In this document: positions 17,203 to 27,390 of the stretch, one piece after another
Layout of the letters: each line of letters opens with the position of its first letter
How positions within the stretch are numbered: position 1 is the stretch's first letter
Source of the DNA: Roseibium alexandrii DFL-11
GTDB lineage: Bacteria; Pseudomonadota; Alphaproteobacteria; Rhizobiales; Stappiaceae
Reading direction: 5' to 3'
Length of the DNA: 64,000 nucleotides
Assembly: GCF_000158095.2 (NCBI RefSeq)
Contig: NZ_CM011004.1
Location: 4,648-68,647, forward strand
Program-made: the position numbers and the translations under genes
Notes under the pieces: model-generated
Database searches by the model: none
What the model was told of the DNA's origin: nothing
What the model saw: the letters and a program-made list of their open reading frames with translations, nothing else

Positions 17203-18519
17203 ATGATCACCAAATCGTCTTCTGACACGCAGACCGAACACCTGATCCTGGCAGCGGAACGCGAAGCCCAAATGGTTTCGGCCTTCGCACGGCTGATCAT
17301 CACCACAATTGCCATGACCGTATTTCTGCTCGCGGGAGGGATAAAACTGCTCGTCGCACCAGTCGTGCTAACCTATCTATGTTCCTATGCCGTGGTGTCG
17401 ATTGCATCGGCGGTCTTTTCGCTGAAGCGGCTGTTCAATCCAAGACTGAGCCTCGTTTTTACGGCAATCGACGGTATCTCTCTGGCTCTCCTGATCGCAT
17501 TCGCCCTCAAAATCACCGGAACATCCTTTAGTCTGCACGGTGCAGTTCCGGGCTTCGTGTTTTTCTTTTCCATCCTGATCCTGGCAACGATGCGCTACAC
17601 GCTGGGGCCAGTCGTTGTCGCATTCTTCAGTTTTGCGATCACCTGGGGTGTGGTTTCCTTTGTGGCCGGGGATGTTCACGTCGACCCAGCCACCGCAACC
17701 GATCCGCTGTTCTTCTTCGGACCCGTTCAAAATGCAGCCCGGTGGGGGTTCATCGGCATTGCCGCCATCCTTTGCCTGCTTGCGGTTTATCGGCGCCGGA
17801 AAACGCTTGAAACCGCCATCACAGCAGCCAACCGCACAGCCAATCTTTCCCGCTATCTTCCTGACCGGGTGGCAGATGTTGTCGCTGAACAGGGCATCAA
17901 TGCACTCAAATCCGGGCGGCTGCAAGAAGCCAGTGTGCTCTTCGTTGATATCCGAGGATTTACGGGGATCTCGGAAACTCTGGAACCGAAAGAACTCAGC
18001 GCACTCTTGAGTGAATTCCGGGCCATCATTTCAGAAGAAGTGGAGCGTCATTCCGGTATCATCGACAAGTTTATCGGCGACGCGGTAATGGCGGTCTTCG
18101 GTGTGCCGGAAGACCTTTCAGAGAGCGAGGCCAACACTCTTCTCTGCGCCGTTTCGATCCTGGAAAAGATCACAACCTGGAACCGGTTACGTGAAACCGG
18201 CGGAGCCCCGCCCGTCAGAGTGACGATCGGCGCCCACTGCGGGATGGTCTTTGCAGGTGCCGTTGGGACCAAAAGCCGGATGGAGTATACGGTTCTTGGT
18301 GACACGGTAAACGTCGCAGCCCGCCTTCAGGAGGCCGCCAAAACCACCGGCAGCGGCCTTGTTGTTTCCAAGGACTTGCTGGACCGGGCAGGGGTGTCTC
18401 CCACGGTTGCCGGCTCCTGGTCTGCACTTGAAAACACCGCCATCCGGGGGCGCACAGGTCAGGTTGCCCTTTATGAGTATTTGGGCCCGGGTACTGAGCA
18501 ACGCTTCAGTTCGGATTGA
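17203..18519 (+). CDS. Membrane class III adenylate/guanylate cyclase
   Basis: The protein is about 438 residues. Five or six transmembrane segments fill residues ~25-200. The class III cyclase domain follows at ~225-420: SVLFVDIRGFTGISE with the first metal Asp, IDKFIGDAVMAVFG with the second metal Asp and a base-contacting Lys, and MEYTVLGDTVNVAARL with the Asp and the Asn/Arg transition-state residues. The Lys/Asp pair predicts ATP as substrate. All catalytic residues are present, so cAMP production at the membrane is likely. Start ATG 17203 has GGAAAG upstream. The 3' end overlaps the convergent hydrolase gene by 14 bases. Confidence 0.88.
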   Translation: MITKSSSDTQTEHLILAAEREAQMVSAFARLIITTIAMTVFLLAGGIKLLVAPVVLTYLCSYAVVSIASAVFSLKRLFNPRLSLVFTAIDGISLALLIAFALKITGTSFSLHGAVPGFVFFFSILILATMRYTLGPVVVAFFSFAITWGVVSFVAGDVHVDPATATDPLFFFGPVQNAARWGFIGIAAILCLLAVYRRRKTLETAITAANRTANLSRYLPDRVADVVAEQGINALKSGRLQEASVLFVDIRGFTGISETLEPKELSALLSEFRAIISEEVERHSGIIDKFIGDAVMAVFGVPEDLSESEANTLLCAVSILEKITTWNRLRETGGAPPVRVTIGAHCGMVFAGAVGTKSRMEYTVLGDTVNVAARLQEAAKTTGSGLVVSKDLLDRAGVSPTVAGSWSALENTAIRGRTGQVALYEYLGPGTEQRFSSD

Positions 18520-19306
18520 GCGAATTCGCAATAATCGGATTCATCAGTTCCGGGTGAGTCAGGGCCGCCATATGACCGCCGTGATCAGTCTGTTCAAAAG
18601 TCCAGTCCGGGATTTGTTTGCGCATGAGTGCAACAATCTCATCTATGCTCCGAACTGTGTCGGCAGCCGATATGACCGTTGTCTCCTTTGGCAACTCCCT
18701 GGCCCACTCGGACAAGGTTAGCTGCTCATTCATAACGCTGTCCCATTCATGAAAATTCGGTCTGAGCGCCTGGATAAACTTTGCTTTCCGATCTTCAGGC
18801 ATAGCCTCCCAGCTGCCTGCGCCAGTCCAATAATTTGCAAAATATTCGGCGGCCCGCGACCAGGTTGTGGCGTCCGTGCCAGCCTTAATCAGATCGCGTA
18901 AAGTCACCGCTTCTTGATAAGCTTCGTCGCGGCCGTGCAGTTGAAGCAAATAAAACGGATTTGGTTCGATCAAGACGAGCCGATGAATTCGGCCCTTCAA
19001 AAGCGCCGCCGCTTTCATGGCAACACTCCCACCGAACGAATGTCCAACGATGGACACCTGGCTGCCATCGGCGGGGACGAGGGCTTCAACAAGCCGTGCC
19101 TGATCTTCAAGGGATTGGGTTGCGCCTTCCGGCCAAGGCTTTGTGTTTCCATAACCAAACAGATTTATGGCGACCAGATGGAACCCGCCGGACAGATTAT
19201 CCATCAGGGCGCGCCATTGCCGCGCACCTGCGACGCTTGAATGAATAAGTATGACCCGGTGTCCAGAACCCGCTTCCAGGAAATCTGGTTCGTAGAAACA
19301 ATCCAT
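18506..19306 (-). CDS. Alpha/beta hydrolase
   Basis: The protein is about 266 residues with the classic fold: RVILIHSSVAGARQWRALMD (oxyanion), SIVGHSFGGSVAMKAA with nucleophile GHSFGG, and a late TDHGGHMAAL supplying the histidine. There is no signal peptide, so it is cytoplasmic. Start ATG 19306 has GGAGG seven bases upstream; a longer frame to 19339 is less likely. Esterase, lipase or C-C hydrolase activities are all possible. Its end overlaps the cyclase gene by 14 bases tail to tail. Confidence 0.82.
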   Translation of the reverse strand: MDCFYEPDFLEAGSGHRVILIHSSVAGARQWRALMDNLSGGFHLVAINLFGYGNTKPWPEGATQSLEDQARLVEALVPADGSQVSIVGHSFGGSVAMKAAALLKGRIHRLVLIEPNPFYLLQLHGRDEAYQEAVTLRDLIKAGTDATTWSRAAEYFANYWTGAGSWEAMPEDRKAKFIQALRPNFHEWDSVMNEQLTLSEWARELPKETTVISAADTVRSIDEIVALMRKQIPDWTFEQTDHGGHMAALTHPELMNPIIANSLNPN

Positions 19307-19577
19307 GGCAAAGCCTCCGCGAGTTCGACAACAAGCCAAATATACCAGATCAACACATGGGCGTCAGAGACAATGGTGCCAAGCAATCCAGACGCTATTC
19401 TTATGACTTCTTTCAGACGACCGCTTGGTTTTGCGTCGCAACCTCACAGGTGAAAATATTTGTCTGTCATAGGCGTAAATTTCCTGCCTTTACCCACTGG
19501 AAAAGCGATAAGCTTCCGCAACGATAGCTGACCACTGTAGAACGTCGTGCAAGCTCAGTGGAGGCGGGGGAGGGCGG

Positions 19578-20405
19578 ATGACAAGCACGGAAGCTTTTGA
19601 GCGGATGGAGCGGGACGGCTGGCAGGATCCGGGCATCGCGAAAGGCTATGCTGAAGGATTTGATCTTGCGACTCGGCAGGCAGCTGAAGTGCTTGCTGAA
19701 ACAGTCACCCCAGACCCCGGTTTGCCGGCCTTGGATCTGTGCACGGGACATGGTGTCGTCGGGGCCGAACTCCTGAAGCGCGGGGCCGTGGTGACAGCGC
19801 TTGATTTCTCGCCGGCCATGCTTGAACTCGCACGAAGAACGGCTCCAGGCGCCACCTTCGTGGAAGGCGATGTGATGGCCATGACCTTCCTGGACCAAAG
19901 TTTCGATGCCGTGTCGATCGGCTTTGGCGTGCCGCATTTTCCAGATCCGGAAAAAGGATTGCGGGAAGTTGCCAGGGTTTTAAAACCCGGCGGACGGCTT
20001 GCCTTTTCCATATGGCGCGGAAAGGGTTCAAACGGTGCCTTTGGCTGGCTTTTTGAGGCCATCGGGCGTCTTGGCGATCCGGCGGTCACCCTTCCGGACG
20101 GACCGGATGCGCATATGTTCGCGGACAAGGAGATCGCAGAGCCCCTTCTGATGGCCTGCGGCTTTACCAACATCACAATGCTTGAGCTTCCCAGCCGGGT
20201 GTTTGTCTCCTCTCCCGAGAAACTCTTCGATGCTTTTGACAAGGGGGCAGTGCGCGCCGCTTCCCTCTTGGGCGGGCAGCCGGAAGACCGGCGATCCGCC
20301 ATCAGAGCGGAACTGTCGCGCCGGGTGCAAGACGAAGGAATACCGGAAAACGGCGGGCTCCTGGTGCCCGTCCCCTCAGTTGTTGTGTCGGCCATGCGCG
20401 CTTAG
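19578..20405 (+). CDS. SAM-dependent class I methyltransferase
   Basis: The protein is 275 residues of UbiE/Methyltransf_11 type. Motif I is PALDLCTGHGVVGAELLKRG, motif II VTALDFSPAMLELAR, then FVEGDVMAMTFLDQSFDAVS and VLKPGGRLAFSIWRG (motif III). A GGAGGG ribosome site lies just before the ATG. The substrate is unknown; small-molecule methylation is most likely. It is a single gene converging with the GGDEF-EAL gene. Confidence 0.85.
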   Translation: MTSTEAFERMERDGWQDPGIAKGYAEGFDLATRQAAEVLAETVTPDPGLPALDLCTGHGVVGAELLKRGAVVTALDFSPAMLELARRTAPGATFVEGDVMAMTFLDQSFDAVSIGFGVPHFPDPEKGLREVARVLKPGGRLAFSIWRGKGSNGAFGWLFEAIGRLGDPAVTLPDGPDAHMFADKEIAEPLLMACGFTNITMLELPSRVFVSSPEKLFDAFDKGAVRAASLLGGQPEDRRSAIRAELSRRVQDEGIPENGGLLVPVPSVVVSAMRA

Positions 20406-20431
20406 TAATTCGGTTTCGCGGCAGCGAGGCT

Positions 20432-22282
20432 TTAGGACACCTTGCCCGTAATCTCCGGCTCCGGCGACCAGAACTGGCCCTTGGTTTCGATCAACAGGTC
20501 CTGAAACTCGGTTGCCGGCATGGGCCGGCCGAAATAGTAGCCTTGCAGAAGATCGCAGCCCATGTCGCGGGCAAGGCGCGCATGCGCTTCTGTTTCAACG
20601 CCCTCTGCCACAATGCTCATGCTAAGGCTCTTGCCGATGCCGATGATCGATGCCATCAATTCGCGGGCGGTCTGGTCTTCCACGATCGGCAATATGAACT
20701 GCCGGTCGATCTTCAGGACTGCCGGATTAATTTTCAAAAGCCCCTGCACGGAGGCATGTCCGGTGCCAAAATCATCCAGAGCAATGGTCACCCCCAGCTC
20801 TTTCAACTCACTGAGCGTCCAGTTCACAACATCGCCAAGCCGGTCGAGATAGACCGATTCCAGGATTTCAATCGTCAGCCGCTTCGGCTGAATGCCGACG
20901 CGTTTGATGTCGTGAATGAGGTTCGGGTCGGCCAAGCGTCCGGTAGAGACATTGATCGAGACCCTTGGAAGATCGACCCCGGCGCCATCAATCAACGCCA
21001 GTTTTTTCGGAAGCGTCGCAAAGACGATTTCGTCGATCCGCTTCAAGATACCCATCTTGTCCGCCGTTTCCAAAAATGCAGCCGGCGGCAAGAGCCCCAT
21101 TCTCGGATGCGCCCATCTGACAAGCACTTCGGCCGAGGCAATGGACCCGGTCGCAGCGTCAATGAGCGGCTGGAAGAACGGCACGAATTCGCGGTTTTCA
21201 CAGGCAATCAGGAGATCGGACACAAGGCGCTTGGCGGCAATCGCCTCGGCATGCATCTCCTTTGTAAAGAAGGACCAGCGGCCCTTGCCGTTGGTCTTGG
21301 CGTGGTAAAGCGCCGTGTCCGCATCGCTCACCACCCGCTCGGGCGCATCCATATTGGCGTTTGCGATCGCAACGCCGACACTGGCGCTGCAAAAGGTGGA
21401 TTTGCCTTCAAACACGAACGGCGCATGCATTTCCTGAACAACGGCATCGGCCAGGCTGCTGATGTCCAGCGCGCTCTGCCCAAGCGGACGCAAGACCACA
21501 AACTCATCCCCGCCGATGCGGGCAACAAGGTCCGTCTCGTTTGTCAGCCTGCGCAGCATATCGGCCACAGAAATCAGCAACCGGTCGCCGGCATCGTGCC
21601 CAAACGTGTCGTTGACGGATTTGAAGCGGTCCAGATCGATGTAAAACACGGCAAAGTCTGATCCGGCGTCTTTCAGGTTTGAAACCCAGGACTTGAACTC
21701 GACCTCGAAATGCCGCCGGTTGGAAAGCCCCGTCAGCGCATCTTCCTTCGCCTCTTTGGCAACCTTTTTCGCCAACTGAAACAGCCGGTTGTTTTCTCGC
21801 TCCAGGAGCCCGATTCTTTCGACATAGCTTGTCAGCGCTTCGCGCCCGGAGGCGGGCCGCTCCAGATGCCGGACGGTGTCTTCCTGGCCGGCCTGGGCCT
21901 CGAGCTCGATCAGCGAGCACAGCCACCACCGGTCGCCCGTGGACGGGTCGGAGAGGGGCGTCCAGCTCATCCGCTGCCAGTATTGCTCGCCGTTCTTCCG
22001 GTTGTTGAGTGCCTTGACCGAAAAATGCTCCCAGTTCATCAGCTTTTCGATGATGATCAGGTGATTGCCCTGATCCATGCTGGACCCGATCAGGATCGTG
22101 CCGCGCTGACCAATGACCTCGGCCGCGTCATATCCTGTGATCTTGCAAAACGCGCTGTTGCACCATTGAAAGTGCATGACCGCGCCGTCGGCATCGGACG
22201 CCAGTGCGAGCGCGAGTCCTTCGACACACTTGTCATCGATCTGGGCAAGAATTTGAGGCGGAACCGGGGATGAGCCTATCAT
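20432..22282 (-). CDS. PAS-GGDEF-EAL protein (c-di-GMP turnover)
   Basis: The protein is 616 residues. Domain order: PAS (about 25-130; FCKITGYDAAEVIGQRG), a linker helix with ENNRLFQLAKKVAKEAKEDA, GGDEF (about 180-345) with an intact RIGGDEFVV active site, and EAL (about 365-605) with EVLVRWAHP in place of EALxRW plus NVSTGRL, DDFGTGHAS, KIDRQFI and AEGVETEA. The conserved phosphodiesterase residues are mostly present, so it may both make and break c-di-GMP. No membrane segment is seen. The PAS lacks the LOV cysteine motif, so blue-light sensing by a flavin adduct is not indicated. It is a candidate regulator of the polysaccharide and RTX genes on this replicon. Confidence 0.92.
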   Translation of the reverse strand: MIGSSPVPPQILAQIDDKCVEGLALALASDADGAVMHFQWCNSAFCKITGYDAAEVIGQRGTILIGSSMDQGNHLIIIEKLMNWEHFSVKALNNRKNGEQYWQRMSWTPLSDPSTGDRWWLCSLIELEAQAGQEDTVRHLERPASGREALTSYVERIGLLERENNRLFQLAKKVAKEAKEDALTGLSNRRHFEVEFKSWVSNLKDAGSDFAVFYIDLDRFKSVNDTFGHDAGDRLLISVADMLRRLTNETDLVARIGGDEFVVLRPLGQSALDISSLADAVVQEMHAPFVFEGKSTFCSASVGVAIANANMDAPERVVSDADTALYHAKTNGKGRWSFFTKEMHAEAIAAKRLVSDLLIACENREFVPFFQPLIDAATGSIASAEVLVRWAHPRMGLLPPAAFLETADKMGILKRIDEIVFATLPKKLALIDGAGVDLPRVSINVSTGRLADPNLIHDIKRVGIQPKRLTIEILESVYLDRLGDVVNWTLSELKELGVTIALDDFGTGHASVQGLLKINPAVLKIDRQFILPIVEDQTARELMASIIGIGKSLSMSIVAEGVETEAHARLARDMGCDLLQGYYFGRPMPATEFQDLLIETKGQFWSPEPEITGKVS

Positions 22283-22622
22283 CTTCAGGCTATTAGAAGA
22301 CTGCCGGATAAATAGGCAATTGTCATTTCCTACATGTCAGCCAAAAGAAATGGCCCAACTTCAACTTTGAGAATATGCCGAATTCACCGGATCAGACAAA
22401 AGTTGTATTTTCATGGTTACAGTAAGTAAATCCCTGAGACAAATCAGGTTGAAAAGGAATGACTGTCTGGAGGACCCGCCTCATCCATCCCATGCCTGTG
22501 CTCCCAACATTCCAAGAAACACGGTAAGTGAGACATTTTTGTCCGGTGGCTACACACCTTCCACCGATAATCTATCTTATGGAATGTTTTTGATCAGAAC
22601 GTTAAAACACCGAGCGTCAGGG
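22283..22622. other. Intergenic region between ccdB and the PAS-GGDEF-EAL gene
   Basis: These 340 bases hold no convincing gene. The stretch next to 22283 is AT-richer and should carry the promoter of the GGDEF-EAL gene. I see no strong repeat or terminator. Confidence 0.45.
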
Positions 22623-22913
22623 TTAGATACCGGACATGAGAACATCGATCGCACGTGTGATCGGTTCACTTTGATCCTTGATATTCCCGGCTCGTCGCAA
22701 ATGCGACCGTCGCACGGCTGCAATCAGGCGCGTTGCAAGAACCAATCGCTTACTTTCATGCTCCAGCACTGGGTTCAGATATCTCACCGCTGGATAATCG
22801 GACAGCAGCGGAACAACGACCACGGCCGGGTCAGGCGGTAGGAGGTCGCTTTCGATAACAACCATGAACACACCGTTGTATTCCGCGACATCAAAGCGGC
22901 TCAGTTCTTCCAT
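22623..22913 (-). CDS. ccdB: CcdB-family toxin
   Basis: The protein is 96 residues, the CcdB length. SRFDVAEYNGVF, VVIESDLLPPDPAVVVVPLL and YLNPVLEHESKRLVLATRLI match the N-terminal and core pattern, and it ends AIDVLMSGI. The terminal Gly-Ile, important for gyrase poisoning in CcdB, is kept; the Trp of F-plasmid CcdB is Ser here, as it also varies in chromosomal homologues. Its start lies inside the end of ccdA (13-base overlap, 22901-22913), the usual coupled arrangement. Predicted target: DNA gyrase GyrA. Role here: post-segregational maintenance of the replicon. Confidence 0.85.
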   Translation of the reverse strand: MEELSRFDVAEYNGVFMVVIESDLLPPDPAVVVVPLLSDYPAVRYLNPVLEHESKRLVLATRLIAAVRRSHLRRAGNIKDQSEPITRAIDVLMSGI

Positions 22914-23170
22914 GCCGCACCGGCTGGACCCGCGATTATGTCAGCCAGCGGGTGTCCATTCTGCTCGTGCCACTCACGCTGTGCGTCAAACGCGTCTGCA
23001 TTCTCTTCAAGCCAGATCTTACGTTTCATCGCCGAGACCGCTTTTTCCAGCGCATCTTCCGCGACCGCTGTCACGTTGATCCCAAGTTCCTTTGCCTGAT
23101 CAAGCGTTTCAGCATTCAGCCTTAAAGATGTGCTACGCCGGGTTACGGTTCCCACAATAACGAACTCCAT
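22901..23170 (-). CDS. ccdA: CcdA-family antitoxin
   Basis: The protein is 89 residues. The N-terminal ribbon-helix-helix region (RRSTSLRLNAETLDQAKELG) binds DNA in this family. The C-terminal part EENADAFDAQREWHEQNGHP, followed by LADI, is the conserved CcdB-binding tail. It precedes and overlaps ccdB, as expected when the antitoxin is made first and represses its own operon. Start ATG 23170 lacks a strong ribosome site. Confidence 0.87.
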   Translation of the reverse strand: MEFVIVGTVTRRSTSLRLNAETLDQAKELGINVTAVAEDALEKAVSAMKRKIWLEENADAFDAQREWHEQNGHPLADIIAGPAGAAWKN

Positions 23171-23523
23171 TTTGTACCGCAGAAGTGTATCACGGATGTG
23201 CAGTGCGGCAAACGCCTATCAGGTGCGGACTGGATCTCTTTTGACTATGGAATTGTTTCGAGCCGCGACCACGGCTGATTGGCCTGATTGGCGAGAAACC
23301 ATTTCAATCTCAACGCCGAGGCCCGACCAAAGGGCCAGCTATCGAGATCCAATCTGCCATCACAATCCTTTTGAACATGAAGTTTTCGAACCGGCCACCT
23401 TGTGCCACCCGCCTATTATGGTGTTTAGAAGATGCAGCACCGCACAAGAGCCGGAACGTAATGCCGCCAAGGCTTTGCTCTCGGCCAGAAACACAACAAT
23501 AACGACCTCACGGAGGCGCTCCA
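23171..23523. other. Intergenic region between ccdA and pyrC
   Basis: No gene is supported in these 353 bases. It should hold divergent promoters for ccdAB and pyrC. GGAGG seven bases before the pyrC GTG is the only clear site. Confidence 0.45.
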
Positions 23524-24591
23524 GTGACCCAGACCGAGCTGACAATCCGCCAACCTGACGACTGGCATCTTCACTTGCGCGACGGCGCCATGCTGGAGGC
23601 CGTGCTGCCGCACACGAGCGCGAATTTCGCACGCGCCATCATCATGCCGAACCTCGTGCCGCCGGTCGTGCGCACCGAACACGCGCAGGCTTACCGGGAG
23701 CGTATCCTGAACGTGCTGCCAGCCGGTCACAGCTTCGAGCCGCTGATGACGCTGTACCTCACCGAGGCCACCGATCCAGCGGATGTGCGCAAAGGCGTGG
23801 AAAGCGGCTTGATCACGGCGCTGAAGCTTTATCCGTCCGGCGCGACAACAAACTCTGAAAACGGCGTCCGGGATTTTGAAAAGATCTATCCTGTTCTGGA
23901 AACCATGAGCGAGGTCGATGTGCCCCTGCTGGTCCACGGCGAGGTCACCGATGCCGACATCGACATCTTCGACCGGGAAGCCGTTTTCCTGGAGCGCGTG
24001 CTGTCGCCGATCCGGGAGAAGTTTCCAGAGCTCCGCATCGTGTTGGAACACGCCACAACCTCCCATGCGATTGATTTCGTGAAAGCCGCAAAGGCGCGCA
24101 CTGCGGCGACCATCACCACTCACCACCTGATCATCAACCGCAACGCCATTCTGGCCGGCGGGATCAAGCCGCATTACTACTGCCTACCGGTCGCAAAGCG
24201 CGAGACACACCGCCTGGCCCTACGCCAAGCGGCAACCTCTGGCGACCCGCGCTTCTTCCTCGGCACAGATTCGGCACCGCACCCCGATCATGCAAAAGAG
24301 AGCGCATGCGGCTGCGCCGGGATCTACTCCTCGATCAACACCATCAACTGCCTGGCGCATGTGTTCGAAGAAGACGGCGCACTGGACAAATTGGAAGGCT
24401 TTACGTCGCTGAACGGTCCGGCGTTCTACAAGCTGCTGCCGAACGAGCGCCGCATCCGCCTTTTCAAAAGCGCAGACCCGGTCAGCTTCCCGGACAAGAT
24501 CCAGTTTCCGGAAGGCACAGTGACCGTCTTTGATCCCGGCTACCCTCTGCACTGGCAGCACGAACTGGTCGCCGCAGCGGCTGCCGCCTAA
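23524..24591 (+). CDS. pyrC: Dihydroorotase (E. coli PyrC type)
   Basis: The protein is 355 residues, close to E. coli PyrC (348). Residues DWHLHLRDG near the start give the HxH zinc ligands, [17 protein letters not shown] holds the carboxylated lysine, LVHGEV and LEHATT further zinc histidines, and GTDSAPH the catalytic aspartate. It catalyses the reversible cyclisation of carbamoyl aspartate to dihydroorotate in pyrimidine synthesis, in the cytoplasm. The GTG start has GGAGG upstream. A de novo nucleotide gene on a repABC replicon is notable: if no chromosomal copy exists the replicon would be essential. Confidence 0.94.
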   Translation: MTQTELTIRQPDDWHLHLRDGAMLEAVLPHTSANFARAIIMPNLVPPVVRTEHAQAYRERILNVLPAGHSFEPLMTLYLTEATDPADVRKGVESGLITALKLYPSGATTNSENGVRDFEKIYPVLETMSEVDVPLLVHGEVTDADIDIFDREAVFLERVLSPIREKFPELRIVLEHATTSHAIDFVKAAKARTAATITTHHLIINRNAILAGGIKPHYYCLPVAKRETHRLALRQAATSGDPRFFLGTDSAPHPDHAKESACGCAGIYSSINTINCLAHVFEEDGALDKLEGFTSLNGPAFYKLLPNERRIRLFKSADPVSFPDKIQFPEGTVTVFDPGYPLHWQHELVAAAAAA

Positions 24592-24641
24592 AGCCAAGAG
24601 GCCCAAACACTCGACGAGCTTCTGCTCATCGACAAACAGAT

Positions 24642-24671
24642 GGATCCGGAAGCATATTCCGGGTCCTTTTT
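24642..24671 (+). terminator. Rho-independent terminator after pyrC
   Basis: GGATCCGGAA and TTCCGGGTCC pair over 10 bp around a 5-base loop, with one wobble position. They are followed by TTTTTGTTTT. It lies 50 bases past the pyrC stop. Confidence 0.85.
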
Positions 24672-24839
24672 GTTTTATTGGCACCCATCCTTTATCAGCC
24701 TTGGGGGCAGCAACCGAATTTCCAACGCCAGAACCCAGGAATGATCTGGACAGCGCTGCATCCGGTGAATACCTAAGGCGGGCACCCTTCTTTCCGCCCC
24801 CGGCCCTGCCCGCCGGACCCAGATCTTTAAAGAGACAGC

Positions 24840-25853
24840 ATGCACCCCAAGAAACGCGCCTTTATCACTGGGTCTGCCGGCTTTATCGGCTTTCATCTGG
24901 CCGAGCTGTTGTTACAGGAAGGCTGGGAGGTCGCCGGCTTCGACGGCTTGAGCGATTACTACGATGTGCGGCTGAAAGAACGCCGCCACGAGATCCTGCA
25001 TCAGCATGGCACGTTTTCCTCAACCATCGCGCAGCTCGAAGACACAACGTCTGTTTCTAAGAGCATTGCGGATTTCAAACCGGATGTGATCGTTCACCTC
25101 GCGGCCCAGGCGGGGGTGCGCTACAGCCTGGAAAACCCGCGCGCTTATGTTGATGCCAATGTGGTCGGCACATTAAACGTCATGGAGGCTGCGCGCGCTG
25201 CCAATGTTCAGCATCTGCTGATGGCCTCGACCAGCTCGGTTTATGGCGCGAACACTGAAATGCCGTTCGATGAAAACCAGAAAACCGATACGCCACTGAC
25301 CATTTACGCAGCGACGAAGAAGGCAAACGAGGCGATGGGGCATGCCTGGGCGCATATCCATCAGATCCCGATCACGATGTTCCGGTTCTTCACGGTTTAC
25401 GGCCCCTGGGGGCGCCCGGATATGGCGCTTTTCAAATTCACCAAGGGGATCCTCGAAGGCACGCCGATCGACATCTACAATCACGGCGAGATGTACCGCG
25501 ACTTCACTTATGTGGCCGACCTGGTGCGCGGCATTCGCGGTCTGATGGATGCGGTGCCGGGAAGCGAGGGAGCGGCCCCGGAAACAGACAATTTGAGCCC
25601 GGTCGCGCCCTACCGTGTGGTCAATATCGGCAACTCAGACAAGGTCCGCCTGCTCGATTTCATTGAGGCGATCGAAGATGAACTTGGCAAGAAGGCCATC
25701 CGCAACTTGATGCCGATGCAGACAGGCGATGTGCCGGCGACCTGGGCCGATGCCACGCTGCTGCAGGACCTGACCGGCTACAAGCCCGAGACACCGTTCC
25801 GCGAAGGCGTTGCGAAGTTCGTGCAGTGGTACCGCGACTACTACGAGGTCTAA
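24840..25853 (+). CDS. NAD-dependent UDP-glucuronate 4-epimerase-like protein
   Basis: The protein is 337 residues of the extended SDR family. It has the nucleotide motif [30 protein letters not shown] (YxxxK) and [14 protein letters not shown]. The last and the [17 protein letters not shown] segment are typical of CapI/LspL UDP-glucuronate epimerases, which make UDP-galacturonate. Eight bases separate it from the dehydrogenase gene that follows, so the two are an operon for uronic or amino-uronic acid precursors of the surface polysaccharide. Confidence 0.85.
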   Translation: MHPKKRAFITGSAGFIGFHLAELLLQEGWEVAGFDGLSDYYDVRLKERRHEILHQHGTFSSTIAQLEDTTSVSKSIADFKPDVIVHLAAQAGVRYSLENPRAYVDANVVGTLNVMEAARAANVQHLLMASTSSVYGANTEMPFDENQKTDTPLTIYAATKKANEAMGHAWAHIHQIPITMFRFFTVYGPWGRPDMALFKFTKGILEGTPIDIYNHGEMYRDFTYVADLVRGIRGLMDAVPGSEGAAPETDNLSPVAPYRVVNIGNSDKVRLLDFIEAIEDELGKKAIRNLMPMQTGDVPATWADATLLQDLTGYKPETPFREGVAKFVQWYRDYYEV

Positions 25854-25860
25854 AGCAGAA

Positions 25861-27144
25861 ATGAGGAACCGGACCCCAGCACAGGCGAAAATTGCTGTCA
25901 TTGGCCTTGGTTATGTCGGCCTGCCGCTGGCCGCGGAATTCGGCAAGACCCACGCGGCCATGGGGTTTGACATCAATCCGGAGCGCATTGTCCAGCTGAG
26001 TGCAGGCACCGACACGACGCTCGAAGTCTCAAAGGACGACCTCACCGCTGCAACGCACCTGCGCTTTACCTCCGATCCTCAGGATCTGGCGGAGTGCGAC
26101 ACGTATATCGTCACGGTGCCAACGCCGATCGATGCTTATAAGCAACCCGATCTCGGCCCCCTTCTCCGCGCCAGCGAGACGATCGGCAAGGTTCTAAAAC
26201 CCGGCGATCTGGTGATCTACGAAAGCACGGTCTATCCCGGCGCAACGGAAGAAGACTGTGTGCCCGTGTTGGAGCGGGTGTCCGGTCTCACCTTCAACGA
26301 AGATTTCTTTGCAGGCTACAGCCCGGAGCGGATCAATCCGGGCGACAAGTCCCACCGCCTGCCACAGATCTGCAAGGTCACGTCCGGCTCCACGCCGGAG
26401 GCAGCCGACTTCGTCGATCAGCTCTATGCCGGGATTGTCACGGCCGGCACACACAAGGCCCCCTCGATCCGGGTCGCGGAAGCCGCAAAGGTCATCGAGA
26501 ACACGCAGCGGGATCTCAACATTGCGCTCATCAACGAGCTCGCCATCATCTTCAACCGGCTCGATATCGACACAGAGGCAGTGCTGAAAGCGGCCGGAAC
26601 GAAGTGGAATTTCCTGCCCTTCCGCCCCGGTCTCGTTGGCGGGCACTGCATTGGCGTTGACCCCTATTACCTGACGCACAAAGCCCAGGCGACCGGTTAT
26701 CACCCGGAGATCATCCTGGCCGGACGGCGGCTGAATGACGGAATGGGCGCCTATGTGGTCTCCGAGATGGTCAAGGCCATGACACGCAAGGCCCTGCCCG
26801 TCACCGGATCCAGGATACTGATCATGGGACTGGCCTTCAAGGAAAACTGCCCGGACCTTCGCAACACCGGTGTTGCCGGAATATTGGAAGAACTGAAGGA
26901 CTACTGTGTCAGCGTGGATGTCCATGACCCTTGGGTCGATGGAGAGGCCGCGCATGAGGAATACGGCATCACACCAGTAGAGAGCCCGGCCGAAGGTGCC
27001 TACGATGCAATCATCATTGCCGTCGCTCACCAAGCCTTTAAGGTTCTTGGCGTCGACAAGATCCGCGCTTTCGGCAAACCCGGCGCCCTGGTCTACGACC
27101 TGAAATGCATGTTCCCAGCCGGTGAAACAGACCTGCGGCTTTAG
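25861..27144 (+). CDS. UDP-N-acetylhexosamine/UDP-glucose 6-dehydrogenase (TviB/WbpA-like)
   Basis: The protein is about 427 residues. N-terminal Rossmann motif [14 protein letters not shown], the catalytic-loop [12 protein letters not shown] with the cysteine, and [15 protein letters not shown] in the C-terminal domain. The form [15 protein letters not shown] and the 'VPTP' loop group it with TviB/WbpA/WecC enzymes that oxidise UDP-HexNAc at C6 rather than with Ugd, though the substrate cannot be fixed by eye. It sits directly behind the epimerase. The start is ATG 25861; a longer frame would overlap the epimerase gene. Confidence 0.87.
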   Translation: MRNRTPAQAKIAVIGLGYVGLPLAAEFGKTHAAMGFDINPERIVQLSAGTDTTLEVSKDDLTAATHLRFTSDPQDLAECDTYIVTVPTPIDAYKQPDLGPLLRASETIGKVLKPGDLVIYESTVYPGATEEDCVPVLERVSGLTFNEDFFAGYSPERINPGDKSHRLPQICKVTSGSTPEAADFVDQLYAGIVTAGTHKAPSIRVAEAAKVIENTQRDLNIALINELAIIFNRLDIDTEAVLKAAGTKWNFLPFRPGLVGGHCIGVDPYYLTHKAQATGYHPEIILAGRRLNDGMGAYVVSEMVKAMTRKALPVTGSRILIMGLAFKENCPDLRNTGVAGILEELKDYCVSVDVHDPWVDGEAAHEEYGITPVESPAEGAYDAIIIAVAHQAFKVLGVDKIRAFGKPGALVYDLKCMFPAGETDLRL

Positions 27145-27390
27145 GGAAGTTGCATAAGTCCATTGAGAAAAGCTTAGAGTCAGATTTGTCAGCTGTTTAG
27201 GGAACGGATCCTCATGGCGCATGACAAGGCACCAGCCCCTACCACCATCAATAAGAAAGCTTCACAATCTTTCTAGGGGATGACATCGTGGTCTCCCAGT
27301 CTATGCCAAGCTCGCCTCGGCAATCTTCCCATAAACGTGCCTTCCGCGTGCGGATTGGCCAGTCTTCCCGGGTGATAAGGAGGCCTCTAA

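Noticed and set aside
21900..22282. LOV photosensor in the PAS-GGDEF-EAL protein.
   Set aside because: The PAS domain lacks the conserved Cys-containing LOV motif.
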